From positions 1 to 64,000 of the forward strand of contig NZ_JADPEG010000003.1 in assembly GCF_015667585.1 (NCBI RefSeq): 64,000 nt of DNA, in the 5' to 3' direction. Shown in pieces: positions 1 through 8,021 of this stretch. The notes under the pieces are model-generated. The model worked only from the letters and a program-made list of their open reading frames with translations, did no database searches and was not told the origin of the DNA. The position numbers and the translations under genes are program-made. Within the stretch, counting starts at the first letter, position 1. Every line of letters begins with the position of its first letter. The DNA is from Clostridium sp. D33t1_170424_F3 (GTDB taxonomy: Bacteria; Bacillota; Clostridia; Oscillospirales; Acutalibacteraceae).

Positions 1-31
1 ACTTGTGTATAATTCCGTTTCTCCATGACAA

Positions 32-70
32 TACCCCCTGATGTAGTCTATTTTCCTACATCAGGGGGTA
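32..70. other. Perfect 15-bp hairpin; rest of 1-464 without a gene
   Basis: Positions 32-46 and 56-70 form a perfect 15-bp inverted repeat around a 9-nt loop (arm TACCCCCTGATGTAG). The U-run after it is weak, so it may be the terminator of a gene to the left or a regulatory hairpin. The rest of 1-464 has no open frame with a ribosome binding site or a recognisable protein; I see no gene in it. Confidence 0.5.
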
Positions 71-464
71 CTTTGTCACTGTCCGTTTTTACTGGACCTG
101 TTCAAACCGGAGGGCTTTTTTGCATATGCAACCTTATGGGAGCGCTGGCCTTTTCATTCTTTCAGTCTGGTTGCCGCAACCGTTCGTCAGGCATGCCAGG
201 GCGTTGATCATCATACGCGCCGGCCATTCGCTTTCAAAACGTGTTTCCCGGGGCCAACCGGACATTTCCCAGCGCGGCCAACCGTGACTCCTTATACATT
301 GATCGCATTTCAAGCGGACGCAGTTGTGTCCGCTTTTTCTTTTCGCTGTCCACTGCGGGCGGAAAGAGCAGTCTCTGCTTGTGCCTGTTTTGTTCTGCTG
401 ATAATTTTGATCTGAACGCCTTTCCTAGCTGGCAACCTCTCCCCTTCTCCTGGCGATCACACCA

Positions 465-1193
465 TTACCCGAAAAGCAGCCGGGTGGAAAAACCAAGGCC
501 GCGCGCATTTTCCCCGTAAAGGATATATTCCCCCGCCCCTGTTTCGCCGCCGAAAATGCGGAGGGTTTCCCCCAGCACACTTTCATTGACATAGCTGACC
601 TGGATTTCAGAAATCCCGCGCGTACGAATCCCCTCGGGCAGGTAATCCAGCAGAATATCCCCATAGATCGCGTTGTTCAGGTGGTGGTTAAAATCAAGGT
701 CGGAATACCGGATCGGGCGCTCGCCCAAAAGCGGCAGTCCCTCCGGCGGCGTGACGCGCTCGACGCGGCTTTCCTTTTCCATCTTTTCATCCGCAAAGAT
801 GTTATAGCCCAAAAACACCTTGGGGCGCAGGATTTTGTGCGATTCCGGGTCGGCGGATACGGAGGTCTGCATGATGCGGATGACCTCCTCTTCGCCGATA
901 TAGAACACAAAGTCGCGGTAAAACTGCACGCCCGCCGTGCCGCGCGGATGCGTCTTAATGGTCAGCACGTCGTTGTGGCGCGGCATGCGCCTGATTCTGA
1001 CCAGATTGTTTGTAATTAAAAAGACAAGTCCGTCCGCCTTCAGTTTTTCGTAGCCGAGGCCCAGCGCACCCAAATGCTGTTCACTGGTCTCCTGCGCCAT
1101 CCGCAGCAGGACGCTGAGCTTTAAAACGCCCTGCGCGCCCACCTCATAGCTGGCCACCGTTTCGGTGCGGACATATTCTTCGGTCGTTATCAT
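465..1193 (-). CDS. Acyl-ACP thioesterase (double hot-dog)
   Basis: A protein of 242 residues, close to the usual length of bacterial acyl-ACP thioesterases, which hydrolyse acyl-ACP to free fatty acid in the cytoplasm. The N-terminal hot-dog contains the family-like start YEVGAQGVLKLSVLLRMAQE. The second hot-dog carries DLDFNHHLNNAIY near residues 160-175, which matches the catalytic Asn-x-His region. A longer frame reaches 1253, but an AGGAGGG box sits just before the ATG at 1193, and the translation of family character begins there. It lies 68 bp downstream of serS on the same strand and may be cotranscribed. Substrate chain length cannot be told from the sequence. Confidence 0.88.
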   Translation of the reverse strand: MITTEEYVRTETVASYEVGAQGVLKLSVLLRMAQETSEQHLGALGLGYEKLKADGLVFLITNNLVRIRRMPRHNDVLTIKTHPRGTAGVQFYRDFVFYIGEEEVIRIMQTSVSADPESHKILRPKVFLGYNIFADEKMEKESRVERVTPPEGLPLLGERPIRYSDLDFNHHLNNAIYGDILLDYLPEGIRTRGISEIQVSYVNESVLGETLRIFGGETGAGEYILYGENARGLGFSTRLLFG

Positions 1194-1261
1194 GAAACCC
1201 TCCTGAAAGAATCCCCCGGCGCTGCCGCCGGGGGAAGTTGCTTCTTCTATCATCGCTCTTT

Positions 1262-2539
1262 TTATTTAATGACGTCGACACCCATGTAGGGACGCAGAAC
1301 CTCCGGCACGGTTACGGAACCGTCGGCGTTCTGGTACTGTTCCACAATGGCGGGCATGATGCGGCTGGTCGCCAGACCGGACGCGTTCAGCGTGTGCGCA
1401 AAGTGCAGCTTCTTGTCCGCGCCGCGGTATTTCACGTTGCCTCTGCGCGCCTGGTAGTCGCGCGCGTTGGACGCGGAGGAAACCTCCTTGTAAATGCCCA
1501 TGCTGGGAATCCAGACCTCGATGTCGTATGTCCGCGCCATGGAGAACGAGCAGTCGCCCGCGGCGAGCTTGCTCAGGCGGTAGTGCAGCCCCAGCTCCTG
1601 AACGAGACGTTCCGCCTTGCCGACCATCTCCTCAAACGCCGCGTCGGAACCCTCCGGCGTGGTGTACTGGACCATTTCCACCTTATTGAACTGGTGGCCG
1701 CGGATCATGCCGCGCTCCTCCGCGCGATAAGAACCGGCCTCGCGGCGGTAGCAGGGCGTGTAAGCAATATATTTGCGCGGCAGCTCCTCCTCTGTGAGGA
1801 TTTCGTCGCGGTGCACGTTGACCAGCGCTGTCTCCGCCGTGGGCAGCATGAATTTGCGGTCCGCGCTGGTGGGATTCTGAATCCAGTAGACCTCGTCCCC
1901 GAACTTCGGGAACTGGCCCGCGACATAGCCGCATTCGTAGTTGAGCATGTGCGGCGGGAGGATCAGCTCGTAGCCGTCTCCCAAATGCTCGTTGACAAAG
2001 AAGTTCAGCAGCGCCCACTCCATGCGCGCACCCCAGCCACGGTATAGCCACGCGCCGTTTCCTGCGATCTTCGCGCCGCGCTGATAGTCGATCATACCAA
2101 GGCTTTCGCAGAGATCCACATGGTTCTTCATTTCAAAGTCAAAGACGGGTTTTTCCTTGAAATAGCGGACCGGGACGTTCTGCTCCTTGCCGCCCGCGGC
2201 GACGTCCTCGTCCGGCAGGTTTGGCAGGGACAGCATCAGTTCCTTCTGACGGTCCTCGAGCTTGCCCAGCTCTGCGTCAAACTCCTTGATCTCCGCGGAA
2301 AGCGCCTTCATCTGCGCCATCAGCGAGGAGACGTCCTTGCCCTCTTTTTTCATCACAGGAATCTGTTTGGTCGCGGCGTTCTGCTCCGCTTTCTTCGCTT
2401 CTACCTTGCCGGTGACCTCGCGGCGCTCCACGTCGATCTTGAGAATATCGTCCACCACCGCGTCGAGGTCCATCTCGCGCTTTTTAATCGCCGCCTTGAC
2501 CAGGTCCGGCTCTGTCCGAATCAATTTAATATCCAGCAT
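1262..2539 (-). CDS. serS: Seryl-tRNA synthetase
   Basis: Class II aminoacyl-tRNA synthetase of 425 residues, the normal length, which charges tRNA-Ser with serine. Residues about 28-100 are the charged, helical tRNA-binding arm. Motif 2 (YRREAGSYRAEERGM and FNKVEM) lies around residues 262-290. Motif 3, with NASGLATSR, lies around 385-395. The ATG at 2539 has AAAGGAG eight bases upstream. Only 43 bp separate it from parB, so there is no room for a T-box leader; it is probably read from the parB transcript or from a promoter inside parB. A parS-like site fills that gap. Confidence 0.97.
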   Translation of the reverse strand: MLDIKLIRTEPDLVKAAIKKREMDLDAVVDDILKIDVERREVTGKVEAKKAEQNAATKQIPVMKKEGKDVSSLMAQMKALSAEIKEFDAELGKLEDRQKELMLSLPNLPDEDVAAGGKEQNVPVRYFKEKPVFDFEMKNHVDLCESLGMIDYQRGAKIAGNGAWLYRGWGARMEWALLNFFVNEHLGDGYELILPPHMLNYECGYVAGQFPKFGDEVYWIQNPTSADRKFMLPTAETALVNVHRDEILTEEELPRKYIAYTPCYRREAGSYRAEERGMIRGHQFNKVEMVQYTTPEGSDAAFEEMVGKAERLVQELGLHYRLSKLAAGDCSFSMARTYDIEVWIPSMGIYKEVSSASNARDYQARRGNVKYRGADKKLHFAHTLNASGLATSRIMPAIVEQYQNADGSVTVPEVLRPYMGVDVIK

Positions 2540-2561
2540 GTTCGTTAACTCCTTTTATCAA

Positions 2562-2577
2562 TGTTTCATGTGAAACA
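2562..2577. promoter_or_regulatory. parS site (one central mismatch)
   Basis: TGTTTCATGTGAAACA differs from the parS consensus TGTTNCACGTGAAACA at one central base. It lies between parB and serS. ParB loads at such sites and recruits SMC; noc is also encoded in the window, but the Noc-binding site has a different core. Confidence 0.8.
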
Positions 2578-2582
2578 GTTTT

Positions 2583-3446
2583 TTATGTGTCTTCCTCCTG
2601 GAAAAGCTTCATCAAGTCCGCCAGATCCTGCTCGCCGTAAAACTCAATTTGCAGGACGCCGCGTTTTTTGCTTCCGCTGACGTGTACTTTGCGTCCCAGG
2701 TGTTCATGGAGCGCCAATTCCACCTCGTCAAAATAGTGGATGCGATTCGCTTTACGCGGACGCGGCGCGGGCTCTTTCCCGTTTAACTGGTTCGCCAGCT
2801 TTTCCAGCTCCCGCACAGAGATGCCCTGCTCCACCACGAGCGCTGCGGCCTTCTGCATTTCCTCCGGGTCCTGGAAGCTCAGCAGCGTGCGCGCGTGGCC
2901 GGCAGAGAGTTTCCCGGCGTTGACCAACGCTTGCAGGTCCTCCGGCAGATGCAGCAGGCGCAGCGCGTTCGCCACGGCGGGGCGGGATTTCCCCACCGTT
3001 TTGGAGACTTCCTCCTGCGTAAAGCTGTAGGATTCGATCAGCGCCTGATAGCCCTGCGCCTCTTCCAGCGGAGTCAGGTCTTCCCTTTGAAGGTTTTCGA
3101 TCAGCGCCAGTTCCATGACTTCGCTGTCGCTCATTTCCCGCACCAGCACGGGAACCTCGGAAACGCCGGCCATGCGCGCCGCCCGCCAGCGGCGTTCCCC
3201 GGCGACGATCTGGTATCCGCCGCCCAACAGCGGGCGGACCAGAAGCGGCTGCAACACGCCGTGCTGTGCGATGGAATCCGCCAGCTCCGCCAGCGCTTCG
3301 TCGTTGAACTCTTTACGGGGCTGCGCACGGTTCGGCTCGATCTCGCTGATTTTCAGCTTGACGGTCGCGTTGGCGTCCTCCATATCGTTTTCTGCGAAGA
3401 TGGCGTCCAGGCCTTTGCCCAGACCGCCTTTCTTTTTCATTGCCAA
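2583..3446 (-). CDS. parB: Chromosome-partitioning protein ParB/Spo0J
   Basis: A 287-residue ParB-family protein: N-terminal segment with [10 protein letters not shown] (ParA-interacting region), ParB/CTPase domain with GERRWRAAR near residues 80-90 and ENLQRED near 115, HTH around 140-165, and a C-terminal dimerisation domain. ParB is a CTP-dependent clamp that loads at parS and spreads. An ATG lies two codons inside, but AGGAGGTG is 9 nt from the TTG at 3446 and too far from that ATG, so the TTG is the better start. It lies downstream of parA, separated by repeat copy 1, and three parS sites occur nearby. Confidence 0.95.
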   Translation of the reverse strand: MAMKKKGGLGKGLDAIFAENDMEDANATVKLKISEIEPNRAQPRKEFNDEALAELADSIAQHGVLQPLLVRPLLGGGYQIVAGERRWRAARMAGVSEVPVLVREMSDSEVMELALIENLQREDLTPLEEAQGYQALIESYSFTQEEVSKTVGKSRPAVANALRLLHLPEDLQALVNAGKLSAGHARTLLSFQDPEEMQKAAALVVEQGISVRELEKLANQLNGKEPAPRPRKANRIHYFDEVELALHEHLGRKVHVSGSKKRGVLQIEFYGEQDLADLMKLFQEEDT

Positions 3447-3589
3447 TGTGTTTCACCTCCTAAGGGGGATTTTGCTTTGGGAAAGCAATGGAAACTTTTA
3501 TATTTATTTTTATAATGGTACTTTTTCAGTATGGGCATATCGTTAAGATTTTATCTTCAATAAGAGTTTTTCTTAAAACAGACATAATA

Positions 3590-4120
3590 TATATGCGCAT
3601 ATTTTACGCTTTCTTTGCTTTTTAAAAAGCGAGAGAAACCCGCTGGTTTGCCCTCATGCCGGGCGGCACCTCCGGTGGGGACGCTCGCTTGAGGCTAAAG
3701 CCTCGCTCGATGCTTCAAACGACCATCGCCGGAGGCGCGTCAGACACTGCGTGTCCGTCTTGCCACAAAAGTAAGCAAAAGCACGCGAAGGGGGGCGTGA
3801 GAGCTGGGCTCCGGGTGGGTTCGACTCGCGCCCCCCTTCACCCCCGGTATCCCCCGTATACCTGAGTTGCTCAGGGAGAGCTACGTGCTTTTCATTGCCG
3901 GCGAAACTTTGGTCTTTACTTTTTCTTTTAGGTTTAAATATCGTTGTCGGCTAGGATGCCATATGGATGTTTATTCTTTTTATCCCTCTATTGCGCAGAT
4001 TATGATTTTTATACACTGTACGGCAGACTGACTGCAGAGCCGGGAGCTTGTCCTTTCTGTCGCGGACATCCGTGGGATTTTGTTTCACTCAACGTCCGCC
4101 CGCGCCGTCCCGACCGGAGG
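3590..4120 (-). repeat. Hairpin-chain intergenic repeat, copy 1 (partial)
   Basis: Copy 1 of the composite repeat, filling the parA-parB gap. It begins directly at the parA stop codon (GACC-TCC-GGTC hairpin at the junction) and runs left. A 15-bp stem is formed by 3787-3801 (GAAGGGGGGCGTGAG) and 3825-3839, with one G-T pair and a 23-nt loop. CTGAG-TTG-CTCAG and GACAC-TGC-GTGTC hairpins follow the same plan. It carries the 100-bp module C (3669-3755, with GAGGC-TAAA-GCCTC). The half with eight hairpins seen in other copies is missing; only AT-rich sequence remains at 3450-3600. No protein is supported here. Confidence 0.85.
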
Positions 4121-4885
4121 TCAGCGGTTATGGAGAAGGATTTCGTCGGCGAGGGCGTCGTAAGCAAGGGCGCCTTTGTTACTGCGGTCAAAATAGCCGA
4201 TCGGCTTGCCGAAACTCGGCGCTTCGCTCAGGCGGACCGTGCGCGGAATCACTGTCGCAAAGACTTTGCGCGGGAAGTACTTTTTGACCTCTTCCACCAC
4301 CTGCTGCGTCAGGTTCAACCGCCCGTCATACATTGTCAAGAGCACGCCTTCGATGTCCAGCTGTTCGTTATACTGCCGTTTCACGCGCCGCACAGAGTTC
4401 ATCAACTGGGACAACCCTTCCAGCGCGTAATATTCGCACTGGATCGGCACCAGCAGCGCATCCGCCACACAGAGCGCGTTTGTCGTAATGATTCCCAGAG
4501 ACGGCGGACAGTCGATGACGATGTAATCGTATTCCGCGCGGAGCGGCACCAGCGCGCTTTTCAGGATGGATTCGCGGTGCTCCATCTCGATCAGCTCCAG
4601 CTCCGCCCCGGCCAGGTCCATGCTGGAGGGCAGCAGGTCCAGGTTGGCAAACTCTGTATGAATGCGCGCGTCCTTCGCCTGCACCTCGCCGATCAGGACC
4701 TCATACATGGTACTTTTCAGCCTGCGGCGGTCGACGCCCACCCCGCTGGAGGAGTTCCCCTGCGGGTCCACGTCCACCAGCAGCGTCTTCTGCCCCTTCG
4801 CGCCGAGCGCGGACGCAAGGTTGACCGCGGTGGTCGTCTTCCCAACGCCGCCCTTCTGGTTTGCAATCGCGAGTATTTTTCCCAT
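4121..4885 (-). CDS. parA: Chromosome-partitioning ATPase ParA/Soj
   Basis: A 254-residue ParA/MinD-type ATPase. The deviant Walker A KGGVGKTTT is at residues 11-19, DVDPQGN follows near 40, and the switch region IDCPPSLG is near 120. It binds nucleoid DNA as an ATP dimer, is stimulated by ParB, and in Bacillus relatives also regulates DnaA. The frame extends to 5014, but the start at 4885 has GGAGG seven bases upstream and gives the standard N-terminus MGKILAIANQKGG. The last codons CGC TGA lie in a sequence shared exactly with the end of dnaA, where repeat copies start in both genes. Confidence 0.96.
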   Translation of the reverse strand: MGKILAIANQKGGVGKTTTAVNLASALGAKGQKTLLVDVDPQGNSSSGVGVDRRRLKSTMYEVLIGEVQAKDARIHTEFANLDLLPSSMDLAGAELELIEMEHRESILKSALVPLRAEYDYIVIDCPPSLGIITTNALCVADALLVPIQCEYYALEGLSQLMNSVRRVKRQYNEQLDIEGVLLTMYDGRLNLTQQVVEEVKKYFPRKVFATVIPRTVRLSEAPSFGKPIGYFDRSNKGALAYDALADEILLHNR

Positions 4886-5041
4886 GAACCGGCCTCCGTT
4901 TCCCTGCCTTTTTTCTCTCAGGACGAAATAAAGCCGTCCCGGACTTTCAAAAAGGATAAAAGATGGCCGCGCCATCTTCCTTGTGCTTCCTATTATAGCA
5001 CGGACAAGCGGCAAGGGAAAGGTTTATCGTTTAAAAACTGC

Positions 5042-5057
5042 TGTTTCACGTGAAACT
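5042..5057. promoter_or_regulatory. parS site upstream of parA
   Basis: TGTTTCACGTGAAACT matches the parS consensus in 15 of 16 bases, with the last base T instead of A. It lies 157 bp upstream of the parA start, so ParB binding could also affect parA expression (inference). Confidence 0.88.
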
Positions 5058-5304
5058 TTGCGTTGATTGGCTCTCTTATCAAGGGATCGCTCTCTTTCAT
5101 TTTGCAGACTTTTCTGCCGTTCCGCTCCATTTTTTCATACTAATAAAAAGCGCTAAGGGCTAAACCGCTTTTGAGCGATCCTGGCCTTAAGGGCGCAAAG
5201 TAATTTGTGATCGATCCGATGGTCAATCGCAATAGATCAGGTGTTTGCATTTCGGACAGTGCTCCATACTCCCCTTGGAATGAAAACAGCCTGTAACTTT
5301 AATA

Positions 5305-5405
5305 GATTAACAATAGGGAGAATGGTTTCCACCAGAGGCGAATCCCCACCGATGGTTCACATTCGGCCCGGCGGTTGAATCGTCGCATGAGAGAAAGCTT
5401 TTATC
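5305..5405 (+). ncRNA. Possible FMN-riboswitch remnant
   Basis: Segments resemble an FMN aptamer in the right order: GGCGAATCCCCACCG (compare GGTGAAATTCCCCACCGGCGG), GGCCCGGCGG, and GTCGCATGAGAGAAAG (compare GTCTGGATGAGAGAAGA) at the 3' end. The middle helices are short or lost, and no plus-strand gene follows; the next gene is convergent. This looks like a relic if it is real. The remainder of 4886-5427 besides this and the parS site shows nothing recognisable. Confidence 0.3.
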
Positions 5406-5427
5406 TCAAGATTGGATGATTCGTTTT

Positions 5428-5667
5428 TTATTCTTCTTGTTCTAACATTTGTGAAAAGCACAGCATGGCAAACATCATATAGTCTTCTTTTAAGAGGGCT
5501 TCTTCCTTATATTTTTGCATTTCATTCTCCGTTAGTCCTGAATGTTGACAAATCTTTTTTAAAAATTCGTAATTACTAATGATACGTATGATCGCATTTT
5601 GCATCTTGGGAGGCGCTCCCTCCATAAGTTCTTTAATCTTACCAATCTGTTCTTCTTTCTCGTTCAT
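5428..5667 (-). CDS. Small acidic hypothetical protein next to an XRE regulator
   Basis: A 79-residue, highly charged helical protein beginning MNEKEEQIGKIKELMEG. I do not recognise the family. GGGAG nine bases upstream of the ATG at 5667 supports this start over the frame opening at 5724, which would run through an operator palindrome. It is transcribed divergently from the HTH gene at 5795, with two identical-type palindromes between them, so the two probably form a small regulated unit. The stretch is much more AT-rich than the neighbouring housekeeping genes, suggesting acquisition by transfer. Confidence 0.6.
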   Translation of the reverse strand: MNEKEEQIGKIKELMEGAPPKMQNAIIRIISNYEFLKKICQHSGLTENEMQKYKEEALLKEDYMMFAMLCFSQMLEQEE

Positions 5668-5707
5668 TTTCACTATCTCCCTGTTTTGTCTGCATTTATT
5701 TTCAAAC

Positions 5708-5771
5708 TGGATGTATTTATCCAATTATATCAGAAAAACTAAGATAAAATCAAGATGGATATATTTATCCA
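5708..5771. promoter_or_regulatory. Paired palindromic operators between divergent genes
   Basis: Two 16-bp palindromes, TGGATGTATTTATCCA (5708-5723) and TGGATATATTTATCCA (5756-5771), are 48 bp apart centre to centre in the divergent promoter region. They are the likely binding sites of the adjacent XRE-type regulator (inference from position). Confidence 0.65.
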
Positions 5772-5794
5772 GTTATTTATTTTGGGAGGGTATT

Positions 5795-6037
5795 ATGTCG
5801 AACGGATTGAAACAAGATATTTCCATTGGTCCTAATCTCAAAGCACTAAGGAGAAAAGCCGGTTTATCTCAACGCGAGGCTTCCGCCCGGGTAGAGCTGC
5901 TGGAACTTCCCATGACTGAGGACATATTAGCTAAAATGGAACAAGGCAAATATAGTGTCAAAATCAGTGTTTTGCTGGCACTCAAGCAAATTTATGGAGT
6001 CAGCTCTTTTGATGCATTCTTTGAAGGGTTGTTATAA
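5795..6037 (+). CDS. Small XRE-family HTH regulator
   Basis: An 80-residue protein that is essentially one helix-turn-helix domain: NLKALRRKAGLSQREASARV gives helices 1-3 around residues 13-35, followed by LAKMEQGKYSVKISVLLAL. This is the Cro/C1 fold, which binds short palindromes as a dimer. The ATG at 5795 has GGGAGGG four bases upstream. The two TGGAT-ATCCA palindromes just upstream are its probable operators, giving autoregulation and control of the divergent gene. A terminator follows at 6073. The AT-rich composition matches its divergent partner. Confidence 0.8.
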   Translation: MSNGLKQDISIGPNLKALRRKAGLSQREASARVELLELPMTEDILAKMEQGKYSVKISVLLALKQIYGVSSFDAFFEGLL

Positions 6038-6072
6038 TCGTTAAAAATGATTGTTTTTCAGCAAAACAACAG

Positions 6073-6120
6073 AAAACCGGCGCAAGGCGACATTTAGCCG
6101 CCCTGCGCCGGTTTTCTTCA
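6073..6120 (+). terminator. Bidirectional Rho-independent terminator
   Basis: The arms AAAACCGGCGCA (6073-6084) and TGCGCCGGTTTT (6104-6115) form a 12-bp stem flanked by A and T runs. It separates the HTH gene from the convergent noc. Confidence 0.8.
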
Positions 6121-6244
6121 CAGGGAAAATATAAGGGAAATGGGAGTAGTCTTGTACGCTGTTTCAGGGGCGTTTTTTATCCAGCCTCGCCCATGCTGCA
6201 TCTATCTACAATCCAATTGAGGATATATAAGCATAAAAAGTTTT

Positions 6245-7213
6245 TCAGGCGGTTGCCGTCAAGGCGATTTCCGGGAGCAGCTCCTTTCCGTCGCGGCCTT
6301 CCGGGGTACTTTGCTTGTATATGCTTTCGCCCGCGCCGTGCTGACCGCAGGTCCGGACTTCCGGGGTGCTTTGTCTGTGCACGCTTTCGCCCGCGCCGAC
6401 CTGGCTGGAAGCCGTCTTGGGGATACGGACGACGCATTCTATGTATTCGTCGGTTTCATTGCGGATGGTTTTTGCCTGGATTCCCGACATCTGCATGGTC
6501 TTGACCGCATGGTTGATCGTATTCATAAAGATGCGAATATCCTTGACAATGACGCGTCGTTTGCTCTTCGGCTTTTCCTCCTTGTCGGATAAAAGCTTTT
6601 CGATATACTCGTCGGTCTGCTGTACGTTAAAATGATGCTCGATGATCGACTGCAGCGCTTTCCCGCGCAGGTCGCTGTCCTCAATCCGCAGCAGCGCGCG
6701 CGCATGACGTTCCGTCAGCCCCGCTTCGCTGATCTTTTTGCGTTCTTCCTGCGTCAGGCGCAGCAGCCGGAGCTTGTTCGCCAGGGTGGACTGGCTCTTC
6801 CCCAATCGAAGCGCCGCTTCCTCCTGGGTCACGCCCCACTCCTCAATCAGGCGGCGGATGCCCTCCGCCTCTTCAAATATCTGCAAATCCTGCCGCTGCA
6901 GGTTTTCCGTCATCGCCAGCACCGCGCTTTGTTTATCGCTGCACGAATTAACGATACACGACACGCTGTCCAGCCCCGCCATCCGGCAGGCGCGCAGACG
7001 GCGTTCCCCCGCGATCAGTTCGTATCCGTCTTTTGTCCGCCGTACGCTCAGCGGCTGTAACAACCCGTTCTGCTTGATGCTGCGGCTGAGCTCCAGCAAT
7101 TCCTTTTCCGGGAACGTCCGCCGCGGCTGCGCCGGGTTTGGAATGATTTCTTCCAACGGCACCTCAATGACGCGCCGCTTGTCCTGCAGGATCCCCATCA
7201 AAAAACCTCCCAT
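6245..7213 (-). CDS. noc: Nucleoid occlusion protein Noc (ParB paralogue)
   Basis: A ParB-family protein of 322 residues. The ParB/CTPase domain carries IPNPAQPRRTF and AGERRLRACRMAG, then TENLQRQD and an HTH with RLGKSQSTLANKLRLLRL. The position next to rsmG-mnmG, separate from parA-parB, is the typical place of noc in Firmicutes. Noc binds its own sites and the membrane and blocks septation over the nucleoid. AGGAG sits eight bases before the ATG at 7213; a second ATG at 7198 is also well spaced. The C-terminal tail has two copies of a 20-residue unit (GAGES-hydrophobic-basic-QSTPE), encoded by a 60-bp tandem duplication at 6301-6400 resembling intergenic repeat modules. Confidence 0.85.
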   Translation of the reverse strand: MGGFLMGILQDKRRVIEVPLEEIIPNPAQPRRTFPEKELLELSRSIKQNGLLQPLSVRRTKDGYELIAGERRLRACRMAGLDSVSCIVNSCSDKQSAVLAMTENLQRQDLQIFEEAEGIRRLIEEWGVTQEEAALRLGKSQSTLANKLRLLRLTQEERKKISEAGLTERHARALLRIEDSDLRGKALQSIIEHHFNVQQTDEYIEKLLSDKEEKPKSKRRVIVKDIRIFMNTINHAVKTMQMSGIQAKTIRNETDEYIECVVRIPKTASSQVGAGESVHRQSTPEVRTCGQHGAGESIYKQSTPEGRDGKELLPEIALTATA

Positions 7214-7340
7214 CTGAGATTCTCCTCGCACGTTTATGGTCAAGGCCCCGTGGGGCTTGTCCTTCTGTGCTTATAGAATACCATATGGGAGGCGTGATTT
7301 TTTGTAACAATCTGTACGCGAAAAATCATTTATTTTGCGA

Positions 7341-7374
7341 GTTTTCCACCGTTTGCGGGTTTCTTGTGGAAAAC
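7341..7374. repeat. GTTTTCCAC / GTGGAAAAC inverted repeat
   Basis: A 9-bp stem with a 16-nt loop, four bases after the stop of the flavodoxin-like gene. A matching hairpin lies at 7977-8012, just before the same gene's start. The right arm on the minus strand reads TTTTCCACA, one base from a DnaA box. Confidence 0.7.
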
Positions 7375-7377
7375 CGA

Positions 7378-7947
7378 TCAGGGAACCAGCGCTTTTGCGA
7401 TTTCCGACGCAAAGAAGGCCGCTTCCGCCAGCTTTCCCTCATCGCGCTCCAGATCCTGTTCCGTCAGGATCCCACAGGTATAAAAGCTCGCGGCGGGTTT
7501 GATCCCCAGCGTTCGGAACAGGTTTTCTATCTTCATAAGAATCGCCTTGCACTCGCGCGGGTCCTCCCCCGCGCTCAATGCAATGGAAATGCCGCGTTTT
7601 CCGCCCGGCAGCGCCGCATACGGCTGATGCGCCTTGCTGTACGGCGTACAGCGATCCATAAACACCTTTAAATGGCCGGTGACGTCGCCCCAATAATCCG
7701 GAGAAGCAATCAGAATAACGTCCGCGTCCGCCATTTTTCCCAGTACCTTCTGGACGTCGTCCTGCTGCACGCATTCCGCCGTCTGATAGCAGCTGCGGCA
7801 GCCCTTACAAAAGGAATACGACTGCTCTCCCAGACAAAGCGTCTCCACCTGCATGCCTTTCTCCTGAAACGCGTCTGCAACCAGCCCGACCAAACGCGCT
7901 GTATTGCCGTTCTTTTTGGAGCTAGCGTTTATCAGTAAAGCCTTCAA
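7378..7947 (-). CDS. Flavodoxin-fold NAD(P)H-dependent oxidoreductase
   Basis: A 189-residue protein starting LKALLINASSKKNGNTARLV, the phosphate-binding loop of NADPH-dependent FMN reductases. The sequence FCKGCRSCYQTAEC around residues 47-60 is the cysteine-rich stretch of the iron-sulfur-flavoprotein-like subgroup, and SPDYWGDVTGHLKVFMDR is the second flavin-binding loop. It probably reduces a small substrate with bound FMN in the cytoplasm; the substrate is unknown. The frame is open to 8268, but AGGAAGG precedes the TTG at 7947 and the domain starts there. The gene is bracketed by two near-identical inverted repeats. Confidence 0.85.
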   Translation of the reverse strand: MKALLINASSKKNGNTARLVGLVADAFQEKGMQVETLCLGEQSYSFCKGCRSCYQTAECVQQDDVQKVLGKMADADVILIASPDYWGDVTGHLKVFMDRCTPYSKAHQPYAALPGGKRGISIALSAGEDPRECKAILMKIENLFRTLGIKPAASFYTCGILTEQDLERDEGKLAEAAFFASEIAKALVP

Positions 7948-7976
7948 ACGATCCTTCCTTTCAATCGACGCGCGCA

Positions 7977-8012
7977 GGTTTTCCACAACCGTCCTGTTTT
8001 TGGTGGAAAACC
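7977..8012. repeat. GGTTTTCCAC / GTGGAAAACC inverted repeat
   Basis: A 10-bp stem with a 16-nt loop, 29 bases upstream of the flavodoxin-like gene. It has the same arms and loop length as the hairpin at 7341-7374. Confidence 0.7.
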
Positions 8013-8021
8013 CGGCCGCTC

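Noticed and set aside
2540-2582. T-box leader for serS
   Set aside because: The gap to parB is only 43 bp and is filled by a parS-like site and the ribosome binding site.
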